The notes under the pieces were generated by a model that worked only from the letters and a program-made list of their open reading frames with translations, had not been told where the DNA came from and did not search any database. This document shows, in pieces, positions 1 to 8,831 of a stretch of 24,829 nucleotides of DNA; within the stretch, counting starts at the first letter, position 1; the number at the start of each line of letters is the position of its first letter. This stretch comes from Chara braunii. Taxonomy: Eukaryota; Streptophyta; Charophyceae; Charales; Characeae. The stretch lies in assembly GCA_003427395.1 (NCBI GenBank), contig BFEA01000095.1, positions 1,833,815 to 1,858,643 of the forward strand, given 5' to 3'. The translations under genes were made by a program, and so were the position numbers.

Positions 1-56
1 AGAACTGCCCGGTAAACCGTAGGCAGAGAGAGAGAAGAGGACAACAAACGAGGGGC

Positions 57-64
57 TATATATA
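57..64. promoter_or_regulatory. TATA-like box downstream of ORF C
   Basis: TATATATA is a palindrome, so it reads as a TATA box on either strand (on minus, CTGTATATATAGCCCC). It lies about 75 bases past the ORF C stop, in pyrimidine-rich minus-strand sequence (bases 1-136). It could belong to a 3' LTR U3 whose remainder is off the left edge, or be chance. No match to the proposed 5' LTR was seen. Nothing else was recognised in 1-136. Confidence 0.25.
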
Positions 65-136
65 CAGCGCGTATCATCGCGCGAGCTTTGAATCCGGAAA
101 AGAAGAAGAAAAAGAAAGAGGTGGTGGTGGCGATGA

Positions 137-583
137 TCATAGGAAGTAATCAATCTCCGGATTGAGAGGGGGAGGAAGAGGAGGGAGGAACGCCGCGAGC
201 GCGGCCAAGTTGGCTGGCAATTCCACTTCATTGAAGTGGTAACGGACAAAGGAGGGGTAAAGGAAAGCTCCCGGCACATGCGAGAGGACCCGTGGCGCGA
301 GACCGACGATCGCCCGAATGATTCGTCGTCGCAGCGGCCGATTTCTCGGACCCGTCAGCACCAGATGGGTCTCCGTGTACGGCTTCCGCTCCCGCTTAAC
401 CACCGCGAAGACCAGGATATGGTACATAATGTTGGGCCGGCCGCCGGTCTCGTAGATGAGCGTGCCCGCCAACCTCGCCGCTATACATCCTTCGAATGGA
501 GGCTGCAAGAACGCCTCCCATGCCGGATCAGGGCGCGGCGCCCCCTCGATGGCCTCAAGCCGGATGGTGGCCAGTTCCACCAT
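137..583 (-). CDS. ORF C: third additional ORF of element 1, unknown function
   Basis: Function is not recognised. The chosen ATG (583-581) gives 148 residues, and the frame is open further upstream to about 925 inside ORF B. The ATG lies 29 bases before the end of ORF B, so B and C overlap. Residues about 1-105 look like a mixed alpha/beta domain: VELATIRL near the start, a hydrophobic run at about 51-63 (NIMYHILVFAVVK), and a basic run PLRRRIIRAIV at about 83-93. The C-terminus is proline-rich (FLPPLPPPLNPEIDYFL). A diverged homologue, C', with the same type of Pro-rich tail lies at 22251-23317. By eye the core also resembles ORF B. The frame is completely open, unlike gag-pol in the same element. 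A structural, Gag-accessory or host-interaction role is possible, but this is inference. Confidence 0.6.
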   Translation of the reverse strand: MVELATIRLEAIEGAPRPDPAWEAFLQPPFEGCIAARLAGTLIYETGGRPNIMYHILVFAVVKRERKPYTETHLVLTGPRNRPLRRRIIRAIVGLAPRVLSHVPGAFLYPSFVRYHFNEVELPANLAALAAFLPPLPPPLNPEIDYFL

Positions 584-1559
584 GTGATCCACGCCGGTTT
601 GATGGACCGTCCGGCTCGGGGGAACTGCTAATATCAATGACCGGGGTATCTCGCGCGGGCTGGCGAAATCGGAACGGTCCTGCAAGGAGGGGGGGTCTGG
701 ATGCAGGATATGGAACTCGTCCCAATCCCCCCCCTCCGCCTGATGGCCCACCTGCATGGCTATTGAGATCGGGGGTGCGGGGCCGCTGAGGTGTCGACTC
801 CCGATGGCGTGTGGATCTCCGCGGTTCTTCAGCGGGGCAGTCCTCCCCCAGTCGGGGCCCGATGATGAGGGTGGCTCTTCTCTCCCGAACCGGATCGACT
901 CTGCGCACCGGCGCAGGCTGGACAACCTCCTCGACAGGCCCCACCCGACTGGCCTGAGCTTCCGGCGATGGACTTCGTCGCCGCTTCGGGACGGTTCTCT
1001 TTTTCAGTGCCTTCAGGGCCGCCGGCTTTGGATACGATGATGGAGGCCGCAGCGGCTTGTCTTCGTGCCCGAAGTCCACCACGGACTCCCCCTCACGCGC
1101 CAAGTAGTCAGGTATCACCGCCGCGTTATATGCTCTGCACGGGGCTGAGGCGGTCCGCAGTCTTAGCTGCAAGTCTTCTTCTTCTGCGGCGATAACCTGC
1201 GCAATGGACAACAGCTCGATGTGAATGAGCTGTAAGAGCCCCGGGCGATTCGTTCTGATCCTCCCGAAAGGGTAAAGCGCCACCATTCCCTCCTTCCGCT
1301 CCGGCTTCGGCTTGGCGATTATGTAGTATACGTAGAGGAACTCGCCGACGTTATGAACTTCATGCTCCACGAAGAATGTAAACATGCCCAGCACCACCGA
1401 CAAATACAGCGCCCGATGCAGCTCCCACGCGTCCTCGTCAGCGGGCGGCAACTGCTCAACATCCGTCAGCTCCACCAGGTACTCGGGGAAGTTGCGCATA
1501 GGATAGGGGAGCTGTGTCAGTTGGTAAGGGAGGGTAGTGTAAGAGAAGAAGGGAGGCAT
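555..1559 (-). CDS. ORF B: second additional ORF of element 1, globular domain plus basic, Ser/Pro-rich tail
   Basis: 334 residues. The ATG immediately follows the ORF A stop (TAAATG), so it depends on reinitiation, splicing or a separate message. Residues about 25-165 appear folded: an aromatic/hydrophobic segment at 50-82 (LYLSVVLGMFTFFVEHE, then FLYVYYIIAK), and a helical stretch ELLSIAQVIAAEEEDL at 115-130. From about 170 it is low-complexity. A basic cluster at 183-195 (KALKKRTVPKRRR) resembles a bipartite nuclear localisation signal. VIDISSSPEPD at 307-317 resembles a SUMO-interaction motif with a phosphorylatable acidic flank. The homologue B' at 23268-24314 keeps the W-x-AY-x-EL start, the ELL-x-x-x-AQ-(V/L) helix and the PDYL segment. 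Function is unknown. The NLS-like and SIM-like stretches hint at a nuclear role, such as targeting of the integration complex, but that is inference. Confidence 0.65.
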   Translation of the reverse strand: MPPFFSYTTLPYQLTQLPYPMRNFPEYLVELTDVEQLPPADEDAWELHRALYLSVVLGMFTFFVEHEVHNVGEFLYVYYIIAKPKPERKEGMVALYPFGRIRTNRPGLLQLIHIELLSIAQVIAAEEEDLQLRLRTASAPCRAYNAAVIPDYLAREGESVVDFGHEDKPLRPPSSYPKPAALKALKKRTVPKRRRSPSPEAQASRVGPVEEVVQPAPVRRVDPVRERRATLIIGPRLGEDCPAEEPRRSTRHRESTPQRPRTPDLNSHAGGPSGGGGGLGRVPYPASRPPLLAGPFRFRQPARDTPVIDISSSPEPDGPSNRRGSHGGTGHHPA

Positions 1560-2108
1560 TTAGAGAGAAGGGGGAGGGACAGCTTGAATGTTGAGGGGCT
1601 CGGCGGGAGGAAGGAGCGAGGGAAGCTGCGGCACCAATGCAAGTGCTTCCTCCGGAGTCCGCCGCAGAAGTCCTTCGTATGTGGTGAAGCGATGGGTGCC
1701 CCTCGCCTGCACCCGCGCCACCGATCTAGCCACCTGGAGGGCGTAGTCGTGCAAGAACCTGTACGTCGGCTCCTGATCGTGCCCGGGCAAGACGGTTAAA
1801 TCCCCGGTGAAAGTAGCGATGCTGTGCACAAAGTTCGTAGCCACCTGGATGGCTCGGAACTCGATGAACACTCGCGTGGATTCCTGACCAGGCACGGGCG
1901 ATATGTCCACATAGACCCCTGCGTACGTCATAAGCTGCGCGAGGAGCGAGTACACCGCCAAGTCAGCAACGCTGGGTGCCGACACGTTCACTTGCTGAAT
2001 GTCGAAGCGCAGCTGCCGATCNTCGTTGAACCGGTTCCGGAGAAGAGCGTCCGAGATGGGCGGCTGGAAGTGCTCGAGCAGTTCATGCTCCTGTTGGCGA
2101 TTGTTCAT
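1560..2108 (-). CDS. ORF A: first additional ORF of element 1, unknown function
   Basis: 182 residues from the ATG at 2108-2106, which overlaps the last 26 bases of the integrase frame in a different phase. The frame is open further upstream to 2237, but that part duplicates the integrase tail. One ambiguous base (2022) falls in codon 29. Residues 19-50 are charged, 50-70 hydrophobic (LAVYSLLAQLMTYAGVYVDIS), and 79-107 alternate strand-like and polar segments (RVFIEFRAIQ, FTGDLTVL). A helix-like HDYALQVARSVARVQ follows at 120-134. The tail is Pro/Leu-rich. It ends TAA immediately before the ORF B ATG. The homologue A' lies at 24311-24781 with matching landmarks (IS-x-x-L, S-x-P, AG, and a PEE/PEV-type Leu-rich tail). 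No database family is recognised. Confidence 0.6.
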   Translation of the reverse strand: MNNRQQEHELLEHFQPPISDALLRNRFNXDRQLRFDIQQVNVSAPSVADLAVYSLLAQLMTYAGVYVDISPVPGQESTRVFIEFRAIQVATNFVHSIATFTGDLTVLPGHDQEPTYRFLHDYALQVARSVARVQARGTHRFTTYEGLLRRTPEEALALVPQLPSLLPPAEPLNIQAVPPPSL

Positions 2109-3890
2109 CCTGCGAGGCAAGGTCTTCCGCGGATGCCGACGACGCCGGTCGGAGAGAAGGGGAAGAAGGAGGCGAGGACGAAGGAGCACTAGAGAGGGAC
2201 GAAGAAGATGATTCGGGCAGGACAGGTGGCCGCACAAGATCCAGCGATGGCCGAAAAGGCCGGAGAGCAGCAGCGTGCCTTGTCAACAGGCGGCCTTGCG
2301 AGTTGTGCCTGGGAAATAGCTTCACGGAGTGCTGGCCTCGTGCGCCAACTTCCGTCACCTCGTAAATGCCTGTGTAGGGCGGGTGGATCTTGGAGGAGCG
2401 CGCGGATTTCCGTACCTGCACCAAGTCCCCAATTTTACAGCAAGGCAGTGGTCCCGCGGACGCATGTCGGTTCTCATAGTCGCGGATCTGCCGTTGATGC
2501 GTCCGATCTATGGCCCGCTGCCGCCAGCGAGCTAACGGGGGATAGGCCCTAGCCATTAAGTCCATATAGTGGCGGGCCTTATCTCTGTGCTGGGCCCGTG
2601 TTGCTCTAACTTCCGTACCTACCAAGGGGGATAATTGCACCCGAGGGACACTATTGGTTCTCAGTTGGAAGGGCGACACCCCTGTACTACCGTGTGGGGT
2701 AGCCCGATAGACGGCCAAGATGTGGTCGACAATGACAGGCCAGGGCCGGATGTGTCCCGCAGTGATATTCCGTCTAAGAGCGGTCTTAATCAGTCGGTTG
2801 GCATTCTCTACCAGACCATTGGCTTACGGCCAATGCCCCGGCGAGTAGATAATCCTGACGTCCGCCCTGACTAGGTGACGTTCTACTTCGCCTTGAAATT
2901 CCGACCCATTGTCCATGTGTATCTCTTCTACGTCTAGATGCATGCACAAAAATCGGTTTACGTACCAGGCTACCTCCTGCGAATTCCGGCTGGTCATAGG
3001 GTACGCCTCGATCCATTTCGAAAAATGATCGACGACCACTAAAAGAACATTGAGCTCTCCCTAATCGACGGGACCTCTCGGAACGTTGATATTTGTCGTG
3101 TCGATGCTAACCCTCTGAAAAGGGCGCTCTACAAGAGTAGGCACCATCGTCCAAGGCATCTGTACCGACGCCTTGTCCGCCGCGCAGGCCGGGCAATCCT
3201 GGACGATGTATTTCACATCTTCCCGAATTCCCGACCAGTACCATCCATGCTTTTCGATGGGTTTTTCCGTGTACTTGACCGCGAAATGGACCGCATCCTC
3301 TTCATGGGCGGCTCGTGTCCAATCGAACCTAGCGAGAGGGTGTGGAACTGTCAACCAGCTAGACCCTCCACCATCATCGACTTTTCGTTTTTGTAAGGTC
3401 GGTCCCTGCCACCGATAGTCCTGCGCCCGCTCTGTGACTCTCTGCCGCTCGGCTTTGGTAAGTTCGGACAGCGAGTCGCCTGACAGCCTCCGTAGCAACA
3501 GAAGGTCCGTCCAGACTTCTGCCCAGCAGGCACTTGGCGCGAATCCGTCGGCTGTCCGTGCGTCCAGATACCGTTTCTCGGTATGGACTTGGTCCGTTCT
3601 GCAATTGGGACAGACCCACATCTTTTCACTTCGGTACCTAACGCATTGTCCGTGGGATTTGACCGCTTGAAACTGACTACACTGCACTTACAAAAGAAAA
3701 CTGGGCCCTCCCGGATGTGACCCTTCTTGGTCCGGGACCATAGGCAAGGTACAAAAGAAACAGGGACTTAGATGCAGTTCAGGGGACGAGTAGGGACTAG
3801 ACGAGAGAGCGAGGGAGTTGGATGAGGGCAAAGAGATAGCGTCTGCCATCTCCGGTGAAACCTCCATTCCGGACTCAGGCGTCGTCCTTG
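2083..3890 (-). pseudogene. Ty3/gypsy integrase of element 1 (decayed)
   Basis: Integrase inserts the cDNA into the host chromosome. The N-terminal zinc-binding HHCC region is visible at about 3310-3180: HEEDAVHF, then CPAC. It is preceded by an extra Cys cluster (QCSQF, HGQC, VCPNC) near 3685-3600. The DDE core shows SIDTTN (first Asp, about 3100), DNGSEF (second Asp, about 2910) and ANGLVENANR (Glu, 2808-2806). The C-terminal module has PPYTGIYEV, which resembles the GPY/F-type domain, and then a Ser/Pro-rich tail ending at 2083. In-frame stops are TAA 3688-3690, TAG 3061-3063 and TAA 2824-2826. The last falls where SPGHPQANG normally has Gln, so a CAA-to-TAA change is likely. The frame changes relative to RNase H near 3880, consistent with a one-base indel. 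The tail overlaps ORF A. Confidence 0.85.
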
Positions 3891-5872
3891 CGCAGCACGT
3901 GTAGCTCCCCGTAGCGCGGTTTCGTCGTCGCGGCTTCTGGCCTCCACGGAATGAGTCGCTCGTTGGCGGGACACTCGTTGGGCGGCAGGAGGCGCGTCAA
4001 TCCATCGGCGTTGCCATGCTGCCGCGTGGCACGGTGACAGATGTCGAAGTCATAGTCCTGTAGACGCACCGCCCACCTTCCCAGCATCCCCATGTCGTCC
4101 GTGTTGTTGCGTAGGGACAGCAGCGGCTGATGATCCGTTACCAGCACGAATTTCTGGCCGTAAAGATACGGTCGAAAATGCTGAATCCCCCACACCACCG
4201 CCAGGCATTCGCCTTTGCACGCTTCGTAATTAGCTTGCGCATGGCTCAGCGTCTTGGACACATTCTCAATGACGTGTTCCCTTCCGTCCGCCCCGTGCTG
4301 AGTCAGCACCGCCGATATCGCCTGTGGCTGCCAATCGGTGTACAGTGCGAACGGTCTTGTCGGGTCGGGACGCGTCAACACAGGAGCAGATGTCAAAGCC
4401 TCCTTCAACGCTTGAAACGCCGCTTCGCATTCCGGCGTCCAGATCAGCTGCTCCTCTTTCTTCAGCAGGTTCGTTAGGGGCTTCGCTACACGGGCGAACC
4501 CCTTGATGAAGCGTCGGTAATAGGATGCCAGCCCTAGAAAAACCCGAACCTGGGTGAGTGTGACTGGCGCCGGGGTTTCTTGAACTGCTGCCACCTTCCT
4601 CAGATCCGGTTTTAGTCCATCGACCGTGACGATGTACCTTAAGAATGAGATCTCCGACAAGAAGAACTCTCTTTTCTCCAAGGCCACTTTGAACCCCGCA
4701 TCTTTTAGTGCATGCAAAACCCACTCAATGTGCTCCCGGTGGTACTCGTGTGTTTTTGAAAAGACCAAAATATCGTCCATGTACACAATCACGCAGAAAT
4801 TGATCAGGGGCTGGGTTAGTCGGGTTTTGTTAACGAACTCAGCGAAGGCCATATTCATGGCCCGCTGAAACGTAGTAGAGGCGTTACAAATTCCCATGGG
4901 ACACCGGACCCATTACCACGTGCCCTCAAATAGGACAAAAGCGGTTTTGGGTCGGTCTTCCGGTCGGACTGCGACATGGTGAAAACCGTGTCGGATATCG
5001 AACTTGGAAAAGACTCGAGCGGACACAATAACATCTAATAAATCGTCGATTCGCGGCAAGGGATACAAGTCTTTGGTAGTGATAGTGTTCAATTTTTGGT
5101 AGTCGATACATACCCGGACCAAACCATTTCGTTTTGGCACAAGGACCACGGGAAAAGACCACGGTTCCAGCCATGGTTCGACCCAACTTAACCGCTCGAA
5201 TTCCCGTATCCTTTCCAACGCCAGTTGTCTTTCTTTAAGGCAATATCGGTACGGTCGGCAATGTATCGGGGCGTGATCCCCGGTATCAATCGGGTGTTGT
5301 ATCGAAGGGGTTAGCCCTATGTCGTGGTCCTGAATACTGACGGCCTCAGGATAGGCCCGTATAACCGCCAGGAGGAGGCGTCTGTATTCATCCGGAACAC
5401 GGGCTGGTAACTGAACTTCTACGGTTCCCCCAGGAAGGGAGACCGTCGTCGTAATCGTGGGGACCGCCGCGCTGGCATCGAGCGAGGCCCCAAACAAAGA
5501 GTTGTCAGTTTTTGGCGAAAGAACAGTCGCAATAAGTTGACTGTCCGCTGGACTCATCGCCTCGCTTTCCATGTCACTGTCACTGTCCGGTTCGGGTTCG
5601 GCCGAGGGTTCTACCAAAAAGGCTTGCGTCAGTTCCCTCGGTCCCCACCGATAATCCCTTGTTCGGGGTTGAAACGACACCCCCTCTTTCAAGAGTATCG
5701 CGACTTTTTCATTCGTGAGTAGGGGCTGTGGAGGTCTAAAAGATAAATTGCACAGCCCCCTATGCTCGGTAAATCTTTCAGGTAGGGGGTCCGTCCTGAG
5801 ATATGAGGACGCAGGGGGTTCCGAAAGGTCAGCTATTCGGGACACCCTCAGTAGGGGTTCCCCCTGCACCAC
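3875..5872 (-). pseudogene. Ty3/gypsy reverse transcriptase and RNase H of element 1
   Basis: RT copies the element RNA into cDNA and RNase H degrades the RNA template. Visible landmarks in order are VVLVPKRNGLVRVCIDYQKL, YPLPRIDDLLD, VFSKFDIRHGFHH (first catalytic Asp), MGICNASTTFQRAMN and YMDDILVF (the YxDD catalytic pair, near 4780). Next come FLGLASYYRRFIKGFA and the RNase H residues in FALYTDW, ACKGECLAVVW, LVTDHQPL and GNADGLTR. One stop (TAA 4913-4915) sits just before the CPMGICNA motif, and the frame is otherwise unbroken through RNase H to the TGA at 3875. The N-terminal part (about 5870-5300) is a linker rich in acidic residues, with no motif recognised. The reading frame is the same as for the protease. 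Confidence 0.92.
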
Positions 5873-6735
5873 GGAGGAGAACGCGTGCGACCAATTGGAC
5901 TCACTCCGAACTATCTCCAGGGGTTCTCATCGCCAGGAATGGCGCCACCGATCCTGAACCCGGATCGGATATCGGTCGGGAACGTCAGTCTCGTCAGTTC
6001 CCGACGAGATTTCATTTTCGCCTGGCGACAGGTGTCGGATCATGTTGATTTGGTGGGCTTTCGTGGTAATTCGAGGCGCCAGCTGGGTACGCATACGCAC
6101 CGCCAATCTCATTGGTATCGTTTCTGGTTTGGGGTGGGCCGAGGTGAGCACCACCTTACAACTGTCAAAGTGCATTCGCGCTCCGACCGCCGCTTGCCAC
6201 GGAATGCCTAGCAGAACATCATACGCCTGTACATCCAGCACGATTGCNTCGCACAAACAATGCACCCGCCCCACCCGTATAGGCACGTTCGTTATTCGCC
6301 CTTTACAATGAATACTGTCTTCCGTAGCGGATATATACAGTTCATCCGGTCGGAGGGGCTGAACCTGTCCTTCCCTTCCCAATTGTTTCGTCAATCTCCA
6401 AGAAATGGCGACCGCTGACGATCCCGAGTCTAGGATGGCGGCCGAGGGATTTCCCCAGACCTCGCAGTCACACTCAACGCTTTTCCAGGTTATAGGATAG
6501 GCTCGGAAGAAGACCTTGGGTTTTTGCGAGGCAGGATCTACGGTCTGGATCATTCCTATCCAGTTGGCTTTGTGCACCTTTGAGGTCGAGGGTTGTGACT
6601 CTTCGTTTGGGGGTAGGTCTTGTAGGACCGACTCTTTGCCCTTTCGACTTTCCTCGAAGCGGCGCCTGTTTTTGAGGCATCGTTCGATCAACTTTTCGTT
6701 AGCCGCTTCGGAAATGGTTAGCAGATAGGGAATTG
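5873..6735 (-). pseudogene. Retropepsin-like aspartic protease region of element 1
   Basis: The protease matures the Gag-Pol polyprotein. The catalytic motif is seen as AAILDSGSSAVAISW with DSG at about 6430-6422, followed by the second conserved element DVLLGIPW (compare the ILGxDW consensus) near 6200. One ambiguous base is at 6248. Upstream of DSG is a charged linker (about 6700-6500) rich in Lys, Arg and Glu. The frame matches RT, separated by a single TGA at 5927-5929. Frame continuity with gag is lost near 6730: upstream GPEY is read in one phase and PYLLTISEAANEK in another, which fits a one-base indel rather than a programmed site, because no canonical slippery heptamer was found. Confidence 0.82.
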
Positions 6736-7987
6736 TACTCGGGGCCAGGAACCGTGAGATCTTCGAATCCCGGCCGCCAAGGCCCGAGGTCGCTTTCCTC
6801 AGTAATCCTTTGGACATGACGTATCACTCCAATGGTCCCGGATTCGAACATCACCACAACCATGTACTCATCGGGCCCTATCTCGGTGGCCGCAGGGGTC
6901 ACTATTTCCGTTGCTCCAGTATCCATTACCGTGGCTATCCTCCCCTGTCCTGCAGCGGTTGGAGCAGCCAGCGGGATTTGGGAAGGTCCGGTGGGCCCCG
7001 CAGGCCCACTCTGAGTTCGAGGTTTCGGACAATCTTTCGCAAGGTGGCCTGGCTGATTACAGTTATAACAGCGCAGGGGCGGGACAGCCCCGGCCACGTC
7101 CGGTCTTATCATAGGGGCCCCGGCGGCCATAGCCGCTTGTTACCGTTGTGCGGCGGCTATGCGTTGCCGCTGCAAGCCTTGAACAAACTCCGTCAACGGG
7201 GCCACTACCGTAACTAATTGGGCCGCGACCTCTTTCATGGATACTTCTTCCTCGCCCCGGCCTCCTTGAGCTTGCCCAGAGCGACGGGAGGTCGAAGCAG
7301 AGGAAGAGGCTTTCCGATCCGAGCCTTTTTTTGCCGGACCCAACCCGAAGCGGTCTTCGAACATTCGCGCCGTAGCGGAGTAGCTATTGCGTCCAACACC
7401 CGAAGGGTCGTCTTCGTCCGATTCTGAGTCCAGGCCCACATCGTAATTTTCCTTCCCGTACTTTCCATGGCGTATTGAATTAGCTTCGTCAGGGTATGTT
7501 CTATAGGGTTGCATTTCTTGCGGATCTTTTTCCGCAGGCGAGAATCTGACAATCCTCTGACGAAATCAGTCCGTACCATTTTCTTGTCCACCTCGGAGCG
7601 TTCGGCTAGGTACGTAAAACGTTCAGCATATCTAGCCAAGGTCTCCCGAGGCTGCTGCGTATATTCCTTTATTAGACGGAGGCATTGACCTGGTGCGATG
7701 TGATCAAATCTGTCGAGAAATTTCCTCTGGAAGGCTAACCAATGAGTGAAAGGGTTCTGTCCATACCACTCTAAAGCGGTTCCGGCTAACCTTCCGGGAA
7801 TTGATTCTCGGAGCAACTGGTCCGACCAGCCCTGGGCTTTCAAGGCAGCTAGCCAGGTGCGAGGGTCGGTATCATCGTCGGAAAAAATGGGAACTTCGGA
7901 GGGAGGAGGTACAAGATACAGGGGATGATTGGCCATCCCCGTGTGGTTATCGTCGTCATTTCCACCCCCAATTCCGGGTTCAACCAT
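6699..7987 (-). pseudogene. Gag capsid and zinc-knuckle nucleocapsid of element 1
   Basis: The ATG at 7987-7985 lies 168 bases after the PBS. The retrotransposon Gag core is recognisable: WLAALKAQGW, GTALEWYGQNPFTHW, FLDRFDHIAPGQ, YTQQPRETLARYAERFTYL and VRGLSDSRLRKKI (about 7860-7520). The nucleocapsid CCHC knuckle CYNCNQPGHLAKDC lies at 7070-7029. The reading phase changes near 7450, between YAMESTGRK and ENYDVGLDSESDEDD. It changes back near 6730, so the two shifts cancel. A TAA at 7140-7142 lies between the coiled, Gln-rich segment and the knuckle. The simplest reading is one ancestral gag-pol frame with later indels; a programmed shift cannot be excluded. Confidence 0.85.
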
Positions 7988-8155
7988 CGCGGGAGGCGGA
8001 CCTCGAGCCCGGCCTCTCGCTCGGTTCTGATTGCTATTCGCGGGCCGCCGTCGACGGGGAGCCAGCCTACTCAAAAATGCGAAAAAGATCAAAAAAAGGA
8101 AAAACTCTAATACAGGATAATCGTCCGGGGAAAACCTCGGAGCCGAAACGAATCA

Positions 8156-8167
8156 GCTCTGATACCA
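8156..8167 (-). other. Primer-binding site complementary to initiator tRNA-Met
   Basis: The minus strand reads TGGTATCAGAGC, the standard PBS of many plant Ty3/gypsy and Ty1/copia elements, where tRNA-iMet primes minus-strand cDNA. It lies directly downstream of the proposed 5' LTR and 168 bases before the gag ATG. This fixes the direction of the element and the 3' end of the 5' LTR. Confidence 0.9.
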
Positions 8168-8831
8168 ACCTCACGCCCCCTCGCGGCTTCCCGTTCGGGA
8201 TCGCCGATCGGAGTTCTGGGCGGGGCGTGGCCGAGGATTTTTGGCCGTAAGGGTTGAGTCTCCCGGACGGAACGGGAGGCTCTCGTTTCGTGCCAGAGGT
8301 TTTCCCCGGAGTCGAACTGTCGTCGCGAAGTCCCATGGGGGTCGGATCACTCCGAAACGATAGAATCAGAAGGGTTTCCGCAAAAACGAATTGTCGTCGT
8401 GCATCTGGACAGGAAAAGGCATCAAGGGGAGAGGGCCATGGCGGCGGAAGACAGAAAATCCGGCCGTTAGGGTTTTGGGGATAGGTGGTGGGTTCGAAGC
8501 CTTCAAGCCTCGTCATCGGCCTCACGAAGTGACCGGACCATCGGGTTTTTGCTGTAGAGGTGGTTGGTTCGATGTCTTCAAGCCTCGGCGTCGGACTCGC
8601 AAAGTCCTCGCGGAAGTTTCCGAGAGGGTGAAACGGCGGGAGGACTCGCCGGCCTCCGAATTTGAAATTGCGCGGGTAGCGCCCCCGCATTACGGGAGAG
8701 CTCGGGGAAACGTGTTGCTCCCTCGTAACCCAGGACCAAGCGTCGCCAAGAACACGAGTCCCCCTGGCGACACCAGTGACAATCAAACCGCGGCCGCCAC
8801 GCGGCGTGAGCGGCCGACCAGGGCAACACAA
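8168..8831 (-). mobile_element. Probable 5' LTR of element 1 (start tentative)
   Basis: The 3' end is set by the adjoining PBS, where the sequence ends GGGGGCGTGAGG(T). A candidate 5' end is TGTGTTGCCC at 8831, giving about 664 bases. Plant gypsy LTRs often begin TGTnAyGCCC and end GGGCGTnACA, so these ends are plausible but imperfect (no terminal CA). No good TATA box is seen inside, which leaves open a longer LTR reaching toward 9100 or beyond. The partner LTR that would settle this is outside the window. Confidence 0.45.
8472..8617 (+). repeat. 73-bp imperfect tandem repeat inside the LTR
   Basis: Two diverged units begin at 8472 and 8545. Both contain GTTTTkG, then GGTTCGA, CTTCAAGCCTCG, and a CGGnCTC-type segment. 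Tandem repeats in LTR U3 regions often act as enhancers, but here only the duplication is seen. Confidence 0.65.

Larger units (their letters stand above)
1..8831 (-). mobile_element. Ty3/gypsy LTR retrotransposon, element 1, with three extra ORFs after integrase
   Basis: Read on the minus strand, the order is tentative 5' LTR, tRNA-iMet PBS, gag with CCHC knuckle, aspartic protease, reverse transcriptase, RNase H, integrase, then ORFs A, B and C. Protease-RT-RNase H-integrase is the Ty3/gypsy (Metaviridae) order. Extra sense ORFs behind integrase occur in some plant gypsy lineages (for example env-like ORFs), but these three do not look like envelope proteins, because no signal peptide or clear membrane anchor is visible. 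gag-pol carries in-frame stops at 7140-7142, 5927-5929, 4913-4915, 3688-3690, 3061-3063 and 2824-2826. Frame changes lie near 7450, 6730 and 3880. The copy is therefore not autonomous as assembled. The 3' LTR is not in the window. The right boundary depends on the LTR call and is uncertain. Confidence 0.85.

Noticed and set aside
236-631. Plus-strand ORF opposite ORFs B and C
   Set aside because: Antisense shadow; no recognisable features, and the minus-strand frames have homologues at the other end of the window.
8067-8831. 254-codon minus-strand open frame across the LTR
   Set aside because: It spans the LTR, PBS and leader, contains the LTR tandem repeat and has no domain; GC-rich sequence gives such frames by chance.
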